Source of the DNA: an uncultured Clostridia bacterium
Lineage (GTDB): Bacteria; Bacillota; Clostridia; Oscillospirales; Acutalibacteraceae
Length of the DNA: 11,357 bases
Reading direction: 5' to 3'
Assembly (NCBI GenBank): GCA_946628455.1
Contig: CAMOWP010000047.1
Span: forward strand, 1 to 11,357
Part shown: positions 1 through 7,520 of the stretch, one piece after another
How the letters are laid out: every line of letters begins with the position of its first letter
How positions within the stretch are numbered: the first letter of the stretch is position 1
The notes under the pieces: model-generated
The model's database searches: none
What the model was told of the DNA's origin: nothing
The model's input: the letters and a program-made list of their open reading frames with translations, nothing else
Program-made: the position numbers and the translations under genes

Positions 1-2866
1 CGACGCCGAGGAGAAAAGAGTTGAGCTTCATCTCCATACCTCGATGTCTGAAATGGACGGAATTACCGCTCCCAAAAAGCTCGTTGAAAGAGCTGCGAAA
101 TGGGGACACAAGGCAATTGCCGTAACGGACCACGGCGTTGTTCAGGCGCTTCCCGAAGCATATTTTGCCGCAAAGAAAAACGGAATAAAGCTTATTCTCG
201 GTATGGAGGGATACCTCGTTGACGATTCAAAGTATCCCGATTTTATGAATATGAAAAACAAGGAGATTAAGCGTAATCACATAATCCTTCTTGTTAAAGA
301 GGACACCTCGCTTGATGAGAGTATTCCGAAGGAAGAACGCAAGTACGGACGTAAAAATCTGTACGAGCTCATCTCTCATTCAAACGTTAAAACCTTTAAA
401 ACGCGTCCTCTTATTCCGAAATCGCTTCTCGCTCAGAAGCGCGGCGGAATCCTTATCGGCTCAGCCTGCGAGCAGGGCGAGCTTATCCAGGCAATCCTCA
501 ACGGCGCAAGCGATGAGGAGCTTGAAAAGCTCGCTGAATTTTACGACTATATCGAAATTCAGCCGAACGGAAATAACGCGTTTATGCTCCGTTCGGAAAG
601 AGACCTTCACGCAGGCATTACTACCGAAGAGGACTTAACCAATATCAACAAGCGCCTCGTCCGCCTTGCGGACAAGCTCGGAAAGCTTGTCGTTGCAACG
701 GGAGACGTTCATTTCCTTGATGAAAAGGACGCTAAATTCAGAGCGATTATTCAGGCATCAATGGGCTTTAGCGACTGCGATATGCAGGCTCCTCTCTATT
801 TCAAAACAACTGAGGAAATGCTTAAGGACTTTGAGTGGGCAGGGGACAGAGCAAAGGAATTTGTTATTGATAACCCGAATAAAATCGCCGATATGATTCA
901 GGATGACATCCCGCCGATTCCTCCCGGAACCTTCCAGCCGTATATCGAAGGAGCTGACGATGAGCTCACCGAAAAATGCTGGAACACCGCAAAGGAATTT
1001 TACGGCGACCCTGTTCCCGAATACGTTGCAAGCAGGCTCACGCGTGAGCTTGATTCAATTATTTCAAACGGCTTCGGCGTGCTTTACGTTATCGCTAAAA
1101 GACTCGTTGAGCAAAGCGAAAAGCTCGGTTATCTTGTCGGCTCAAGAGGCTCGGTAGGCTCGTCGCTCGTTGCTCATTTCGGCGGTATATCGGAGGTTAA
1201 CCCTCTCGCGCCGCACTATTACTGCAAAAAGTGTAAGCACAGCGAATTCTTCACAAAGGGCGAATACGGTTCAGGCTTTGACCTTCCTGCCAAGAATTGC
1301 CCCGAATGCGGGGAGCCTATGAAGCGCGACGGTCACGAAATCCCGTTTGAAACCTTCCTCGGCTTCCACGGCGATAAATCTCCCGATATCGACCTTAATT
1401 TCTCAGGCGAGGTTCAGGGCAGAATTCACCGCTTTACCGAGGAGCTCTTCGGTAAGGAATACGTGTTCAAGGCAGGCACTATGGCAACCGTAGCTGATAA
1501 AACCGCCTTCGGCTTTGTTAAAAAATACCTTGACGAGCGCGAGCTTGACGCAACTACCCCGAGAGCTGAGATTGACAGACTCACTATCGGCTGCACGGGA
1601 ATTAAGCGAACAACCGGTCAGCACCCCGGCGGTATGGTAGTAGTTCCCGATAAATACACAGTTGAGGATTTCACTCCTATTCAGTATCCCTCAAACGATG
1701 AAAAGAAGGGAACGTACACAACTCATTTCGACTTTAAAAACTCGCTTCACGATACTCTTTTAAAGCTCGATGAGCTCGGCCACGATAATCCTACCTTGTA
1801 TAAATATCTGGAGGATTCAACGTGGATTCCCGTTATGGACGTTGACCTTTCAGACCCGAATCTTTATAAGCTCATAACGTCAACCGAGCCGATTGGCGTA
1901 AGCGAGGACGACATTGACTGCCCTACGGGCACGCTCGCAATCCCCGAAATGGGAACGCCGTTCGTTATCGGAATGCTTATTGACGCTCAGCCGAAAACGT
2001 TTGCCGATTTGCTTCAGATTTCAGGCCTGTCTCACGGCACTGACGTCTGGCTCGGAAACGCGCAGGATTTAATCAAGGACGGAATCTGCGATATTTCAGG
2101 AGTTATCGGCTGCCGAGACGATATTATGACTCACCTTATCCACGTTGCAGAAAAATACGAGCGCGAAACGGGAAAGAAATCGCCTCTTTCAAAAGAGGAC
2201 TGCTTCCAGATTATGGAATATACCCGAAAGGGTCAAGCGCCCAAACAGCTTCCGCCTTATGAGGACGCAATGAAAACCATCGGCGTTGAGCAGTGGTATA
2301 TCGATTCGTGCTATAAGATTAAATATATGTTCCCGAAGGCTCACGCGGCGGCTTACGTTATCGCTGCGTTGAGAATTGCGTGGTATAAAATCTACTATCC
2401 GCTTCAGTTTTATTCAGCTTATTTCACCGTTCGCGGCGGCGCAATTGACGCAGTTGCAGCAGTTCAGGGAAAAAATGCTGTTAAGGAAAAGATGAAAGCG
2501 ATTAAGCTTAAGGGAACAGAGGCAACAGCTAAGGAAGAATCGCAGTACGTCGTTCTTCAGATAGTTATTGAAATGCTCGCAAGAGGCTTTGAGTTCCTCC
2601 CCGTTGACCTTTATAAATCCGATTACAGAATTTATAAAATCGAGGACGGAAAAATCAGGCTTCCGTTTTCTGCAATTGACGGAATAGGCGAAACCGCGGC
2701 AATTGCCATTGCAGACGCGGTTAAAAGAAATCCCGACGGCTTCGTTGCGGCTGATGACCTTGCCGCAGAGCCGGGAGTAGGCAAGAGTGTTGTTGACGCG
2801 CTTCGCGAGGCAGGCGCTCTCGGCGACCTTCCCGAAACAATGCAGATTTCCTTCTTCGGCATATAA
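1..2866 (+). CDS. polC: DNA polymerase III alpha subunit, PolC type (3' part, no inserted exonuclease)
   Basis: Replicative DNA polymerase of low-GC Gram-positives. The reading frame is open from base 2, so the N-terminal part (usual N-terminal and OB-fold regions) is off-window; 954 residues are visible. In order, numbered from the visible start: PHP domain with HLHT at 10-13, TDH near 42-44 and GDVH near 234-237; a four-cysteine zinc motif (codons at 1223, 1232, 1298, 1307); polymerase palm PDIDLNFSGE with Asp 462 and 464, and the third Asp in LLKLDELGHD at 590; YMFPKAHAAAYV in the fingers region; helix-hairpin-helix-like GIGETAA segment; C-terminal QISFF (2843-2857), matching the beta-clamp-binding motif QLSLF of Bacillus PolC. 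Oddity: after GYLVDD (to about 226) the PHP domain resumes at NHIILLV (278) with only about 17 codons between, where known PolC carries a roughly 180-residue DEDD exonuclease. Family assignment is certain; the absent exonuclease is seen directly. The gene ends 83 bp before hisZG with no terminator. Confidence 0.97.
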   Translation, partial: DAEEKRVELHLHTSMSEMDGITAPKKLVERAAKWGHKAIAVTDHGVVQALPEAYFAAKKNGIKLILGMEGYLVDDSKYPDFMNMKNKEIKRNHIILLVKEDTSLDESIPKEERKYGRKNLYELISHSNVKTFKTRPLIPKSLLAQKRGGILIGSACEQGELIQAILNGASDEELEKLAEFYDYIEIQPNGNNAFMLRSERDLHAGITTEEDLTNINKRLVRLADKLGKLVVATGDVHFLDEKDAKFRAIIQASMGFSDCDMQAPLYFKTTEEMLKDFEWAGDRAKEFVIDNPNKIADMIQDDIPPIPPGTFQPYIEGADDELTEKCWNTAKEFYGDPVPEYVASRLTRELDSIISNGFGVLYVIAKRLVEQSEKLGYLVGSRGSVGSSLVAHFGGISEVNPLAPHYYCKKCKHSEFFTKGEYGSGFDLPAKNCPECGEPMKRDGHEIPFETFLGFHGDKSPDIDLNFSGEVQGRIHRFTEELFGKEYVFKAGTMATVADKTAFGFVKKYLDERELDATTPRAEIDRLTIGCTGIKRTTGQHPGGMVVVPDKYTVEDFTPIQYPSNDEKKGTYTTHFDFKNSLHDTLLKLDELGHDNPTLYKYLEDSTWIPVMDVDLSDPNLYKLITSTEPIGVSEDDIDCPTGTLAIPEMGTPFVIGMLIDAQPKTFADLLQISGLSHGTDVWLGNAQDLIKDGICDISGVIGCRDDIMTHLIHVAEKYERETGKKSPLSKEDCFQIMEYTRKGQAPKQLPPYEDAMKTIGVEQWYIDSCYKIKYMFPKAHAAAYVIAALRIAWYKIYYPLQFYSAYFTVRGGAIDAVAAVQGKNAVKEKMKAIKLKGTEATAKEESQYVVLQIVIEMLARGFEFLPVDLYKSDYRIYKIEDGKIRLPFSAIDGIGETAAIAIADAVKRNPDGFVAADDLAAEPGVGKSVVDALREAGALGDLPETMQISFFGI

Positions 2867-2882
2867 TATAATTAATTAAAAC

Positions 2883-2911
2883 TTGACAACATCACTTTAG
2901 CGTGGTAGTAT
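2883..2911 (+). promoter_or_regulatory. sigma-A type promoter of the his operon
   Basis: A perfect -35 box TTGACA (2883-2888) is followed by a 17-bp spacer and TAGTAT (2906-2911), which matches the TATAAT consensus at four of six positions. Transcription would begin near 2918, leaving a leader of only about 32 nt before the ATG of hisZG. That is too short for a T-box riboswitch or a leader-peptide attenuator, so control probably acts at the DNA level through the overlapping inverted repeat. Both boxes and the spacing are seen in the sequence; promoter activity is inferred. Confidence 0.8.
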
Positions 2912-2928
2912 GTTACCACACTAAAGTG
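2893..2928. promoter_or_regulatory. Inverted-repeat operator over the -10 box
   Basis: The left arm CACTTTAGCGTGGTA (2893-2907) and right arm TACCACACTAAAGTG (2914-2928) are reverse complements over 15 bp with one mismatch (C2901 against A2920), separated by 6 bp. The dyad centre lies at about 2910.5, inside the -10 box. Because the expected transcription start (near 2918) falls in the right arm, the full hairpin could not form in the his mRNA, so this reads as a protein-binding site for a dimeric repressor. A TrpR-family protein of the YerC/HisR type, proposed as histidine regulator in Bacillota, is a candidate, but I cannot confirm its motif from memory. No T-run follows on either strand, so it is not a terminator for polC. 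Confidence 0.75.
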
Positions 2929-2949
2929 AAACAAGGAATGGTAGTAATT

Positions 2950-4560
2950 ATGAGATATCAGAAAATTACACCCGAGGGCTCGCGCGATTTCCTGTTTGAG
3001 GAGTGCGACGACAGAAGAGTAGTTGAACACACCCTTGCAGATTTATTCAAGCAGGGCGGCTACCGCAAGGTGCTCACCCCAGCAATTGAATTTTTTGACG
3101 TTTTCAAAAGCGATAACACGGGAATTCAGGCTGAGGAGATGTTCAAGCTCACAGACGCAAGGGGTAGAACAACCGTTCTCCGCCCCGATAACACAATGCC
3201 TATCGCGCGAATGGTTGCAACGCGCCTCAGCGAGGAGGATTTCCCCGTAAGGCTCTACTATAACCAGAGCGTGTTTGTGCGCAACAAGGACCTTGCAGGC
3301 AGAACAAATGAGATTGCGCAAAGCGGAATTGAGTTTATCGGCGACGGCTCTGTTGAGGCTGACCTTGAGGTTATCAGGCTCGCCGTTCAGAGTCTTAAGA
3401 GCTGCAAGCTGAATTCCTTCAAAATCGAAATCGGAAACGCCGCCTTCTTTAACGCAATTCTTTCAAAAATGAATATCGGCGACAATGAGAAGGCGGACAT
3501 CTGCAATCTCATTGAGGGCAAGAATTACGCAGCGCTCGGTGATTTTCTTGATAAGCTCGGTGATACAAGAGAGACAAGAGTGATTAAAAAGCTTCCGCGC
3601 CTTTTCGGTGGCGTTGAGGTAATCGACGAGGCTAAGCGGCTTTACGATGACAGGGAGGCCGTTGAAGCGCTTAAATACCTGAAACAGCTTTACGGCGCGC
3701 TTTGCGACGAGGGTCTCGGCGATTCAATTATGCTTGACCTCGGGCTCGTTAACCGCTCGAATTATTACACAGGCGTTATCTTCCATGGCTATGCAGAGGG
3801 CTCGGGGCTGACTATTCTCTCAGGCGGTCGCTACGATAACCTGCTCGGTGAGTTCGGAATGCCCGCTCCCGCTATCGGCTTCGGCGTTGAGGTAGGCGCT
3901 GTGTGCGAGGCTATGAGAGAGACCATTAACGTTGAAAGGCCGCTGAGAATTGCGCTTACAAAGGGCAGGCTTGAAAAGAGCAGCGTTAAGCTTTTCAAAA
4001 CTATGGGGCTTGACACCTCGCAGCTTGAGAATAAAGGACGGCGCCTCATCCTTCCTGTTGATAAATATGAGGCGGTGCTCTCAAAGGCTCCCGATGTTAT
4101 AACGTACGTTGAGCACGGCGTTTGCGATATCGGTATAGTCGGCAAGGACACGATAGTTGAACACGGCTCCTCCTTTTATGAGGTGATTGACCTCGGAATC
4201 GGAAAATGCCGCTTCGCGCTTGCGTGCCCGAAGGGGGAGGATTTCTTCTCAGGCTATAAAAGAAAGGTTGTAGCGTCCAAATATCCAAAGGTTGCAAAGG
4301 AATTCTTTGAATCAAAGGGAATGGACGTTGAGATAATAAAAATCGAGGGCAGCGTAGAGCTTGCTCCTCTGCTCGGGCTTGCCGACGGTATCGTTGATAT
4401 TGTTGAAACAGGCTCAACTCTTAAGGAAAACGGCCTTGAAATTGTTGAGGAAATACTCCCGATTTCCGCAAGGGTAATAGTAAATATGGCGTCAATGAAG
4501 CTTCGCAAAAATGAAATTGAAAGCTTCTTAAATGACTTGGAGCTTGCCTCCGAGGTTTAA
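2950..4560 (+). CDS. hisZG: Fused HisZ-HisG: ATP phosphoribosyltransferase regulatory plus catalytic subunits
   Basis: Catalyses and regulates the first step of histidine synthesis, ATP + PRPP to phosphoribosyl-ATP. Of 536 residues, about 1-325 are HisZ, a class II histidyl-tRNA-synthetase-like fold without anticodon domain (MRYQKITPEGSRD start; GRTTVLRPDNT; RSNYYTG at 269-275; GGRYDN at 292-297). The synthetase-type RGLDYYT motif reads NRSNYYT here, so the catalytic arginine is replaced by Asn268, as expected of HisZ rather than HisS. Residues about 331-536 are a complete short-form HisG (RIALTKGRL at 333-341; GKDTIVEHG from 398; PRPP-binding ETGSTL at 486-491). In most Bacillota these are two adjacent genes in the same order. 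Start: ATG 2950 gives the typical HisZ N-terminus and has AAGGA at 2933-2937 (12-nt gap). An in-frame GTG at 2902 precedes the predicted transcription start, and ATG 2938 abuts the Shine-Dalgarno. Confidence 0.93.
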   Translation: MRYQKITPEGSRDFLFEECDDRRVVEHTLADLFKQGGYRKVLTPAIEFFDVFKSDNTGIQAEEMFKLTDARGRTTVLRPDNTMPIARMVATRLSEEDFPVRLYYNQSVFVRNKDLAGRTNEIAQSGIEFIGDGSVEADLEVIRLAVQSLKSCKLNSFKIEIGNAAFFNAILSKMNIGDNEKADICNLIEGKNYAALGDFLDKLGDTRETRVIKKLPRLFGGVEVIDEAKRLYDDREAVEALKYLKQLYGALCDEGLGDSIMLDLGLVNRSNYYTGVIFHGYAEGSGLTILSGGRYDNLLGEFGMPAPAIGFGVEVGAVCEAMRETINVERPLRIALTKGRLEKSSVKLFKTMGLDTSQLENKGRRLILPVDKYEAVLSKAPDVITYVEHGVCDIGIVGKDTIVEHGSSFYEVIDLGIGKCRFALACPKGEDFFSGYKRKVVASKYPKVAKEFFESKGMDVEIIKIEGSVELAPLLGLADGIVDIVETGSTLKENGLEIVEEILPISARVIVNMASMKLRKNEIESFLNDLELASEV

Positions 4561-4574
4561 AAAGGAGAATAACA

Positions 4575-5858
4575 ATGAAAATTACGAAAGCAAACGGAAA
4601 AAGCGAATATGCTCTTATTGAAAGCTTGAAAAAGCGCTCAGGTGAAACCGACCAGAAGGTTGTTGACATCGTAAGCTCTATTATCGAAGGAGTAAGGGAT
4701 AACGGCGATGAGGCTGTAAGAGAGTATACTGTACGCTTCGACGGCGCAGTTCCTCACAAGTTTGTTATTGAAAAGGAGGAGCTTAACCAGTATCTTAACG
4801 AGGTTGACGACAAGTTTAAAATTGCGCTTATCAACGCCAAAAATAACATTAAGGATTATCACCTTCATCAGCTTGAAAGAAGCTGGATAACAACGAGGGG
4901 AACAGGCATAATTATGGGTCAGCAGGTTCGCGGGCTTGAAAAGGTCGGAATCTACGTTCCCGGCGGTACAGCCGCATATCCCTCAAGCGTGCTTATGAAT
5001 GCAATACCTGCAAAAATCGCAGGCTGCGGCGAAATAATTATGGTAACGCCTCCGGGAAAGGACGGCAAGCCGAATCCTAACATTATGGCTGCTGCGGCAA
5101 TTGCAGGCGTTTCAAGAGTATTTATGGTAGGCGGAGCTCAGGCAATCGCCGCGCTTGCTTACGGAACGGAAAAAATTCCGAAGGTTGATAAGATTGTAGG
5201 CCCGGGCAATGTATTCGTTGCAACGGCTAAGAGGCTTCTTTACGGCGTTGTTGACATTGATATGGTAGCAGGGCCGAGCGAAATCCTTATCGTTGCAGAT
5301 AAAACTGCCGAGCCCTCCTTCCTTGCGGCGGACCTTATGAGCCAGGCTGAGCATGACCCGCTTGCCTCCGCAATTCTTCTTACTACTGACGACGGAATTG
5401 CAAAAAGAACACTCCATGAAATTGAAAAGCAGATTAAAACTCTTGAGAGACAGGAAATAATCAGAAAATCGCTTGACAGCTACGGTGAGATTATCGTCTG
5501 CGATAATCTTGACCAGGCGTTCCGCTTTGCAAACGAGCTTTCGCCTGAGCACTGCGAGCTTTGCGTTGCCGAGCCTCTCAAGTATGTCGGCAGAGTTTAT
5601 AACGCAGGCTCGGTATTCCTCGGAAACTGGGCGCCGGAGCCGCTCGGAGATTATTATGCAGGTCCCAACCACGTTCTTCCTACCTCGGGAACTGCAAGAT
5701 TCTTCTCGCCTCTCGGCGTTGAAACGTTTACAAAGAAATCGTCGTATATCTATTACACAAGCACCGATTTGAGAAACGCTAAAGAGGATATCATAAAGCT
5801 TGCGGAAACGGAGGGCTTAACAGCTCACGCAAACTCAATCAAGGTAAGATTTCAGTAA
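4575..5858 (+). CDS. hisD: Histidinol dehydrogenase
   Basis: Zinc- and NAD-dependent enzyme that oxidises L-histidinol to L-histidine in two steps, the end of the pathway. The 427 residues match the usual family length. Zinc ligands equivalent to E. coli Q259, H262, D360 and H419 are all present as Q257 and H260 (SQAEHDP), D359 (GDYYAGPNH) and H418 (TAHAN). The catalytic Glu-His pair is E325-H326 (SPEHCE). Family signatures KVGIYVPGG (123-131) and VGPGNVFVATAK (208-219) are intact, so the enzyme should be active. A strong Shine-Dalgarno AAGGAG (4562-4567) lies 7 nt before the ATG, and the gap after hisZG is only 14 bp, placing it in the same operon. No usual neighbour hisC follows. Confidence 0.98.
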   Translation: MKITKANGKSEYALIESLKKRSGETDQKVVDIVSSIIEGVRDNGDEAVREYTVRFDGAVPHKFVIEKEELNQYLNEVDDKFKIALINAKNNIKDYHLHQLERSWITTRGTGIIMGQQVRGLEKVGIYVPGGTAAYPSSVLMNAIPAKIAGCGEIIMVTPPGKDGKPNPNIMAAAAIAGVSRVFMVGGAQAIAALAYGTEKIPKVDKIVGPGNVFVATAKRLLYGVVDIDMVAGPSEILIVADKTAEPSFLAADLMSQAEHDPLASAILLTTDDGIAKRTLHEIEKQIKTLERQEIIRKSLDSYGEIIVCDNLDQAFRFANELSPEHCELCVAEPLKYVGRVYNAGSVFLGNWAPEPLGDYYAGPNHVLPTSGTARFFSPLGVETFTKKSSYIYYTSTDLRNAKEDIIKLAETEGLTAHANSIKVRFQ

Positions 5859-5872
5859 AGGCGGTTAATAAT

Positions 5873-6451
5873 ATGAGGACAGCTAAAATTGAAAGAAACA
5901 CAAAGGAAACTCAGATAGCGCTTGAGCTTTGCCTTGACGGCGGCGAGGTTGAAATTTCAACAGGCATCGGTTTTTTTGACCATATGCTCACAGCCTTTGC
6001 GCATCACGGCGGCTTCGGCTTAAAGCTTAAAGCTACGGGAGACCTTGAGGTTGACACTCACCACACAGCCGAGGACGTTGGCATAGTTCTCGGAAAGGCG
6101 TTTAACGAGGCGCTCGGCGATATGAGCGGAATAACGCGTTACGGCAGCTTTTCAATCCCTATGGACGACAGCCTTGCAAACGTGTCTCTTGATATTTCAA
6201 ACAGACCGTTTCTTGTTTATAACGCAACTCCCGCCCAGGAAAAGTGCGGCGATTTTGAAAGCTGCTGCGCTGAGGAATTCTGGCGCGCTTTTGCTATGAA
6301 CTCAAAAATCACGCTTCACATCAACGTGCCTTACGGCAATAACGCTCACCACCAGCTTGAAGCTGAGTTCAAGGCTGTTGCGCACGCGCTTAAAATTGCC
6401 GTTTCAAGGAATGCAGACGGAAGCTTACTCTCAACGAAGGGCGTGCTTTAA
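5873..6451 (+). CDS. hisB: Imidazoleglycerol-phosphate dehydratase
   Basis: Manganese enzyme that dehydrates imidazole-glycerol phosphate to imidazole-acetol phosphate. The 192 residues correspond to the single-domain dehydratase, without the N-terminal phosphatase half found in enterobacterial HisB. The metal-binding histidine clusters are all present: FFDHML with H37, HH at 44-45, HHTAED at 63-68, and HHQLE at 159-163 with H171 downstream. A weak Shine-Dalgarno (AAGG, 5858-5861, within AAAGGCGG) overlaps the hisD stop, and the ATG follows hisD by 14 bp, so the two are probably co-translated. Its product would feed a histidinol-phosphate aminotransferase (HisC), which is not encoded in this window; a histidinol-phosphatase is also absent. 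Confidence 0.97.
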   Translation: MRTAKIERNTKETQIALELCLDGGEVEISTGIGFFDHMLTAFAHHGGFGLKLKATGDLEVDTHHTAEDVGIVLGKAFNEALGDMSGITRYGSFSIPMDDSLANVSLDISNRPFLVYNATPAQEKCGDFESCCAEEFWRAFAMNSKITLHINVPYGNNAHHQLEAEFKAVAHALKIAVSRNADGSLLSTKGVL

Positions 6452-6453
6452 TT

Positions 6454-7167
6454 ATGATAATTTTCCCTGCAATTGATATTATTGACGGCAAGCCCGTCCG
6501 CCTCTTTAAAGGCGATTTCAGCACTGCCGAGCAGGTTGCCGATAACGCGCTTGAAACCGCAAAAGGCTTTGAAGAGGTCGGCGCAGAGTGGATACATATG
6601 GTTGACCTTGATGGCTCGCTTCAGAAAAAAAGAGTGAACGCTGAAACCTTTATCTCCGTTGCAAAGAATACCTCGCTTAAGGTTGAACTCGGCGGCGGAA
6701 TAAGAACGCTTGAGGACATTCAGTTTTACGCAGAAAACGGAATAAGCCGCGTTATTCTCGGCTCCGTTGCTCTCAAAAATCCCGAGCTTGTTAAGGAAGC
6801 AGTCAGGGAATTCGGAGAGCTTATTGCTGTCGGCATAGACGCAAAGGGCGGCTTCGTTGCAACTGAGGGATGGACAGAGGGCTCTGATGCTCATTTCATC
6901 GACCTTGCAAAACAGATGGAGGCTATCGGAGTCAGAACAATTATTTACACTGACATTTCCAAGGACGGAACGCTGAGCGGGCCCAATATTCAGCAGCTGA
7001 CTCAACTCAATAACGCCGTTTCGTGCGATATTACAGCCTCCGGCGGCGTTACTGATATTGACGATATTAAAGCGCTCAGGGACAATAAGCTTTACGGCGC
7101 AATCTGCGGAAAGTCAATATATAAGGGAACGCTCTCGCTTAAAGAGGCAATCGAGGTGTGCAGATGA
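6454..7167 (+). CDS. hisA: ProFAR isomerase (phosphoribosylformimino-AICAR-P isomerase)
   Basis: TIM-barrel isomerase that opens the ribose of ProFAR to give PRFAR, the substrate of HisF/HisH. Of 237 residues the diagnostic parts are AIDIIDGKPVRL near the N-terminus with general-acid/base D8, GGGIR (80-84), D129 in VGIDAKGG, and TDISKDGTLSGPN (166-178). HisF would begin with a CLDV-type motif, and its own signatures are missing, so this is HisA and not its paralogue. The start lies 2 bp after the hisB stop with AAGGG about 12 nt upstream, suggesting translational coupling. In most Bacillota his operons hisH precedes and hisF follows hisA; both are absent here. Confidence 0.97.
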   Translation: MIIFPAIDIIDGKPVRLFKGDFSTAEQVADNALETAKGFEEVGAEWIHMVDLDGSLQKKRVNAETFISVAKNTSLKVELGGGIRTLEDIQFYAENGISRVILGSVALKNPELVKEAVREFGELIAVGIDAKGGFVATEGWTEGSDAHFIDLAKQMEAIGVRTIIYTDISKDGTLSGPNIQQLTQLNNAVSCDITASGGVTDIDDIKALRDNKLYGAICGKSIYKGTLSLKEAIEVCR

Positions 7168-7496
7168 TTGATATTGAAAAGTATTTTAAAAAGGGCGATT
7201 TAATCCCTGCAATAATTCAGGAGGCTTCAACGGGCGAGGTTTTAATGCTCGCTTATATGAACAGAGAATCCCTGAAAAAAACGCTTGAAACGGGCTACAC
7301 CTGGTTCTGGTCGCGCTCAAGGCAGGAGCTCTGGAACAAGGGCGCTACCTCGGGACACGTTCAGAAGATAACAGAGATTAAGGGCGACTGCGACGACGAC
7401 ACGCTTCTTATCAAGGTTATCCAGACGGGGGCAGCGTGTCATACAGGAAATCACAGCTGTTTTTTTAAAGATGTTGATTTTGAAATTAAGAGTTAA
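7164..7496 (+). CDS. hisI: Phosphoribosyl-AMP cyclohydrolase
   Basis: Zinc- and magnesium-dependent enzyme opening the adenine ring of PR-AMP to give ProFAR, the third step of the pathway. The 110 residues form a stand-alone cyclohydrolase, not the HisI-HisE fusion seen in B. subtilis or E. coli. Signatures: FWSRSRQELWNKGATSGH (48-65), the metal-binding aspartates in DCDDDT (75-80), and zinc ligands C92-H93 (AACHTG) and C99 (SCF). The ATG at 7164 overlaps the hisA stop (ATGA) and has GAGGTG (7153-7158) 5 nt upstream. A GTG at 7158 is in frame but lies within that Shine-Dalgarno, so I prefer 7164. The stop codon falls inside a heptanucleotide repeat that continues downstream. Confidence 0.96.
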   Translation: MIDIEKYFKKGDLIPAIIQEASTGEVLMLAYMNRESLKKTLETGYTWFWSRSRQELWNKGATSGHVQKITEIKGDCDDDTLLIKVIQTGAACHTGNHSCFFKDVDFEIKS

Positions 7497-7520
7497 GAAT
7501 TAAAGATTAAGAATTGAGGG
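7486..7520 (+). repeat. Degenerate heptanucleotide tandem repeat
   Basis: Five consecutive 7-mers can be read from 7486: TTAAGAG, TTAAGAA, TTAAAGA, TTAAGAA, TTGAGGG. The first two contain the last codons and stop of hisI; the remainder is intergenic. The run ends directly at the GC hairpin at 7518-7537. AT-rich heptamers of this kind can come from strand slippage or be the edge of a small interspersed repeat. I cannot tell which without the rest of the genome. Confidence 0.6.

Noticed and set aside
2902..2949. GTG-initiated N-terminal extension of hisZG (16 extra residues)
   Set aside because: It begins inside the operator and upstream of the predicted transcription start, has no Shine-Dalgarno, and the HisZ family N-terminus begins at ATG 2950.
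2867..2949. T-box riboswitch or histidine leader-peptide attenuator
   Set aside because: The gap is only 83 bp, with about 32 nt of expected leader, no run of His codons and no terminator/antiterminator pair.
2950..3930. Histidyl-tRNA synthetase (hisS)
   Set aside because: The fold is synthetase-like, but the RGLDYYT arginine is replaced (NRSNYYT), there is no anticodon-binding domain, and the protein continues into HisG within a his operon.
5112..5672. 186-codon open frame on the minus strand across hisD
   Set aside because: It lies opposite conserved hisD active-site segments, has no recognisable domain, and its composition is that of an antisense shadow.
6448..7005. 185-codon open frame on the minus strand across hisA
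   Set aside because: Shadow of hisA; no recognisable domain and no clear promoter or Shine-Dalgarno.
6454..7167. HisF instead of HisA, which would fill the missing IGP synthase
   Set aside because: The AIDIIDGKPVRL start and TDISKDGTLSGPN are HisA signatures, and HisF hallmarks are absent.
7453..7469. ACAGCTGT palindrome followed by seven T residues inside hisI, resembling a terminator
   Set aside because: The stem is only 4 bp with no loop, and the bases encode the conserved SCFF segment of the cyclohydrolase.
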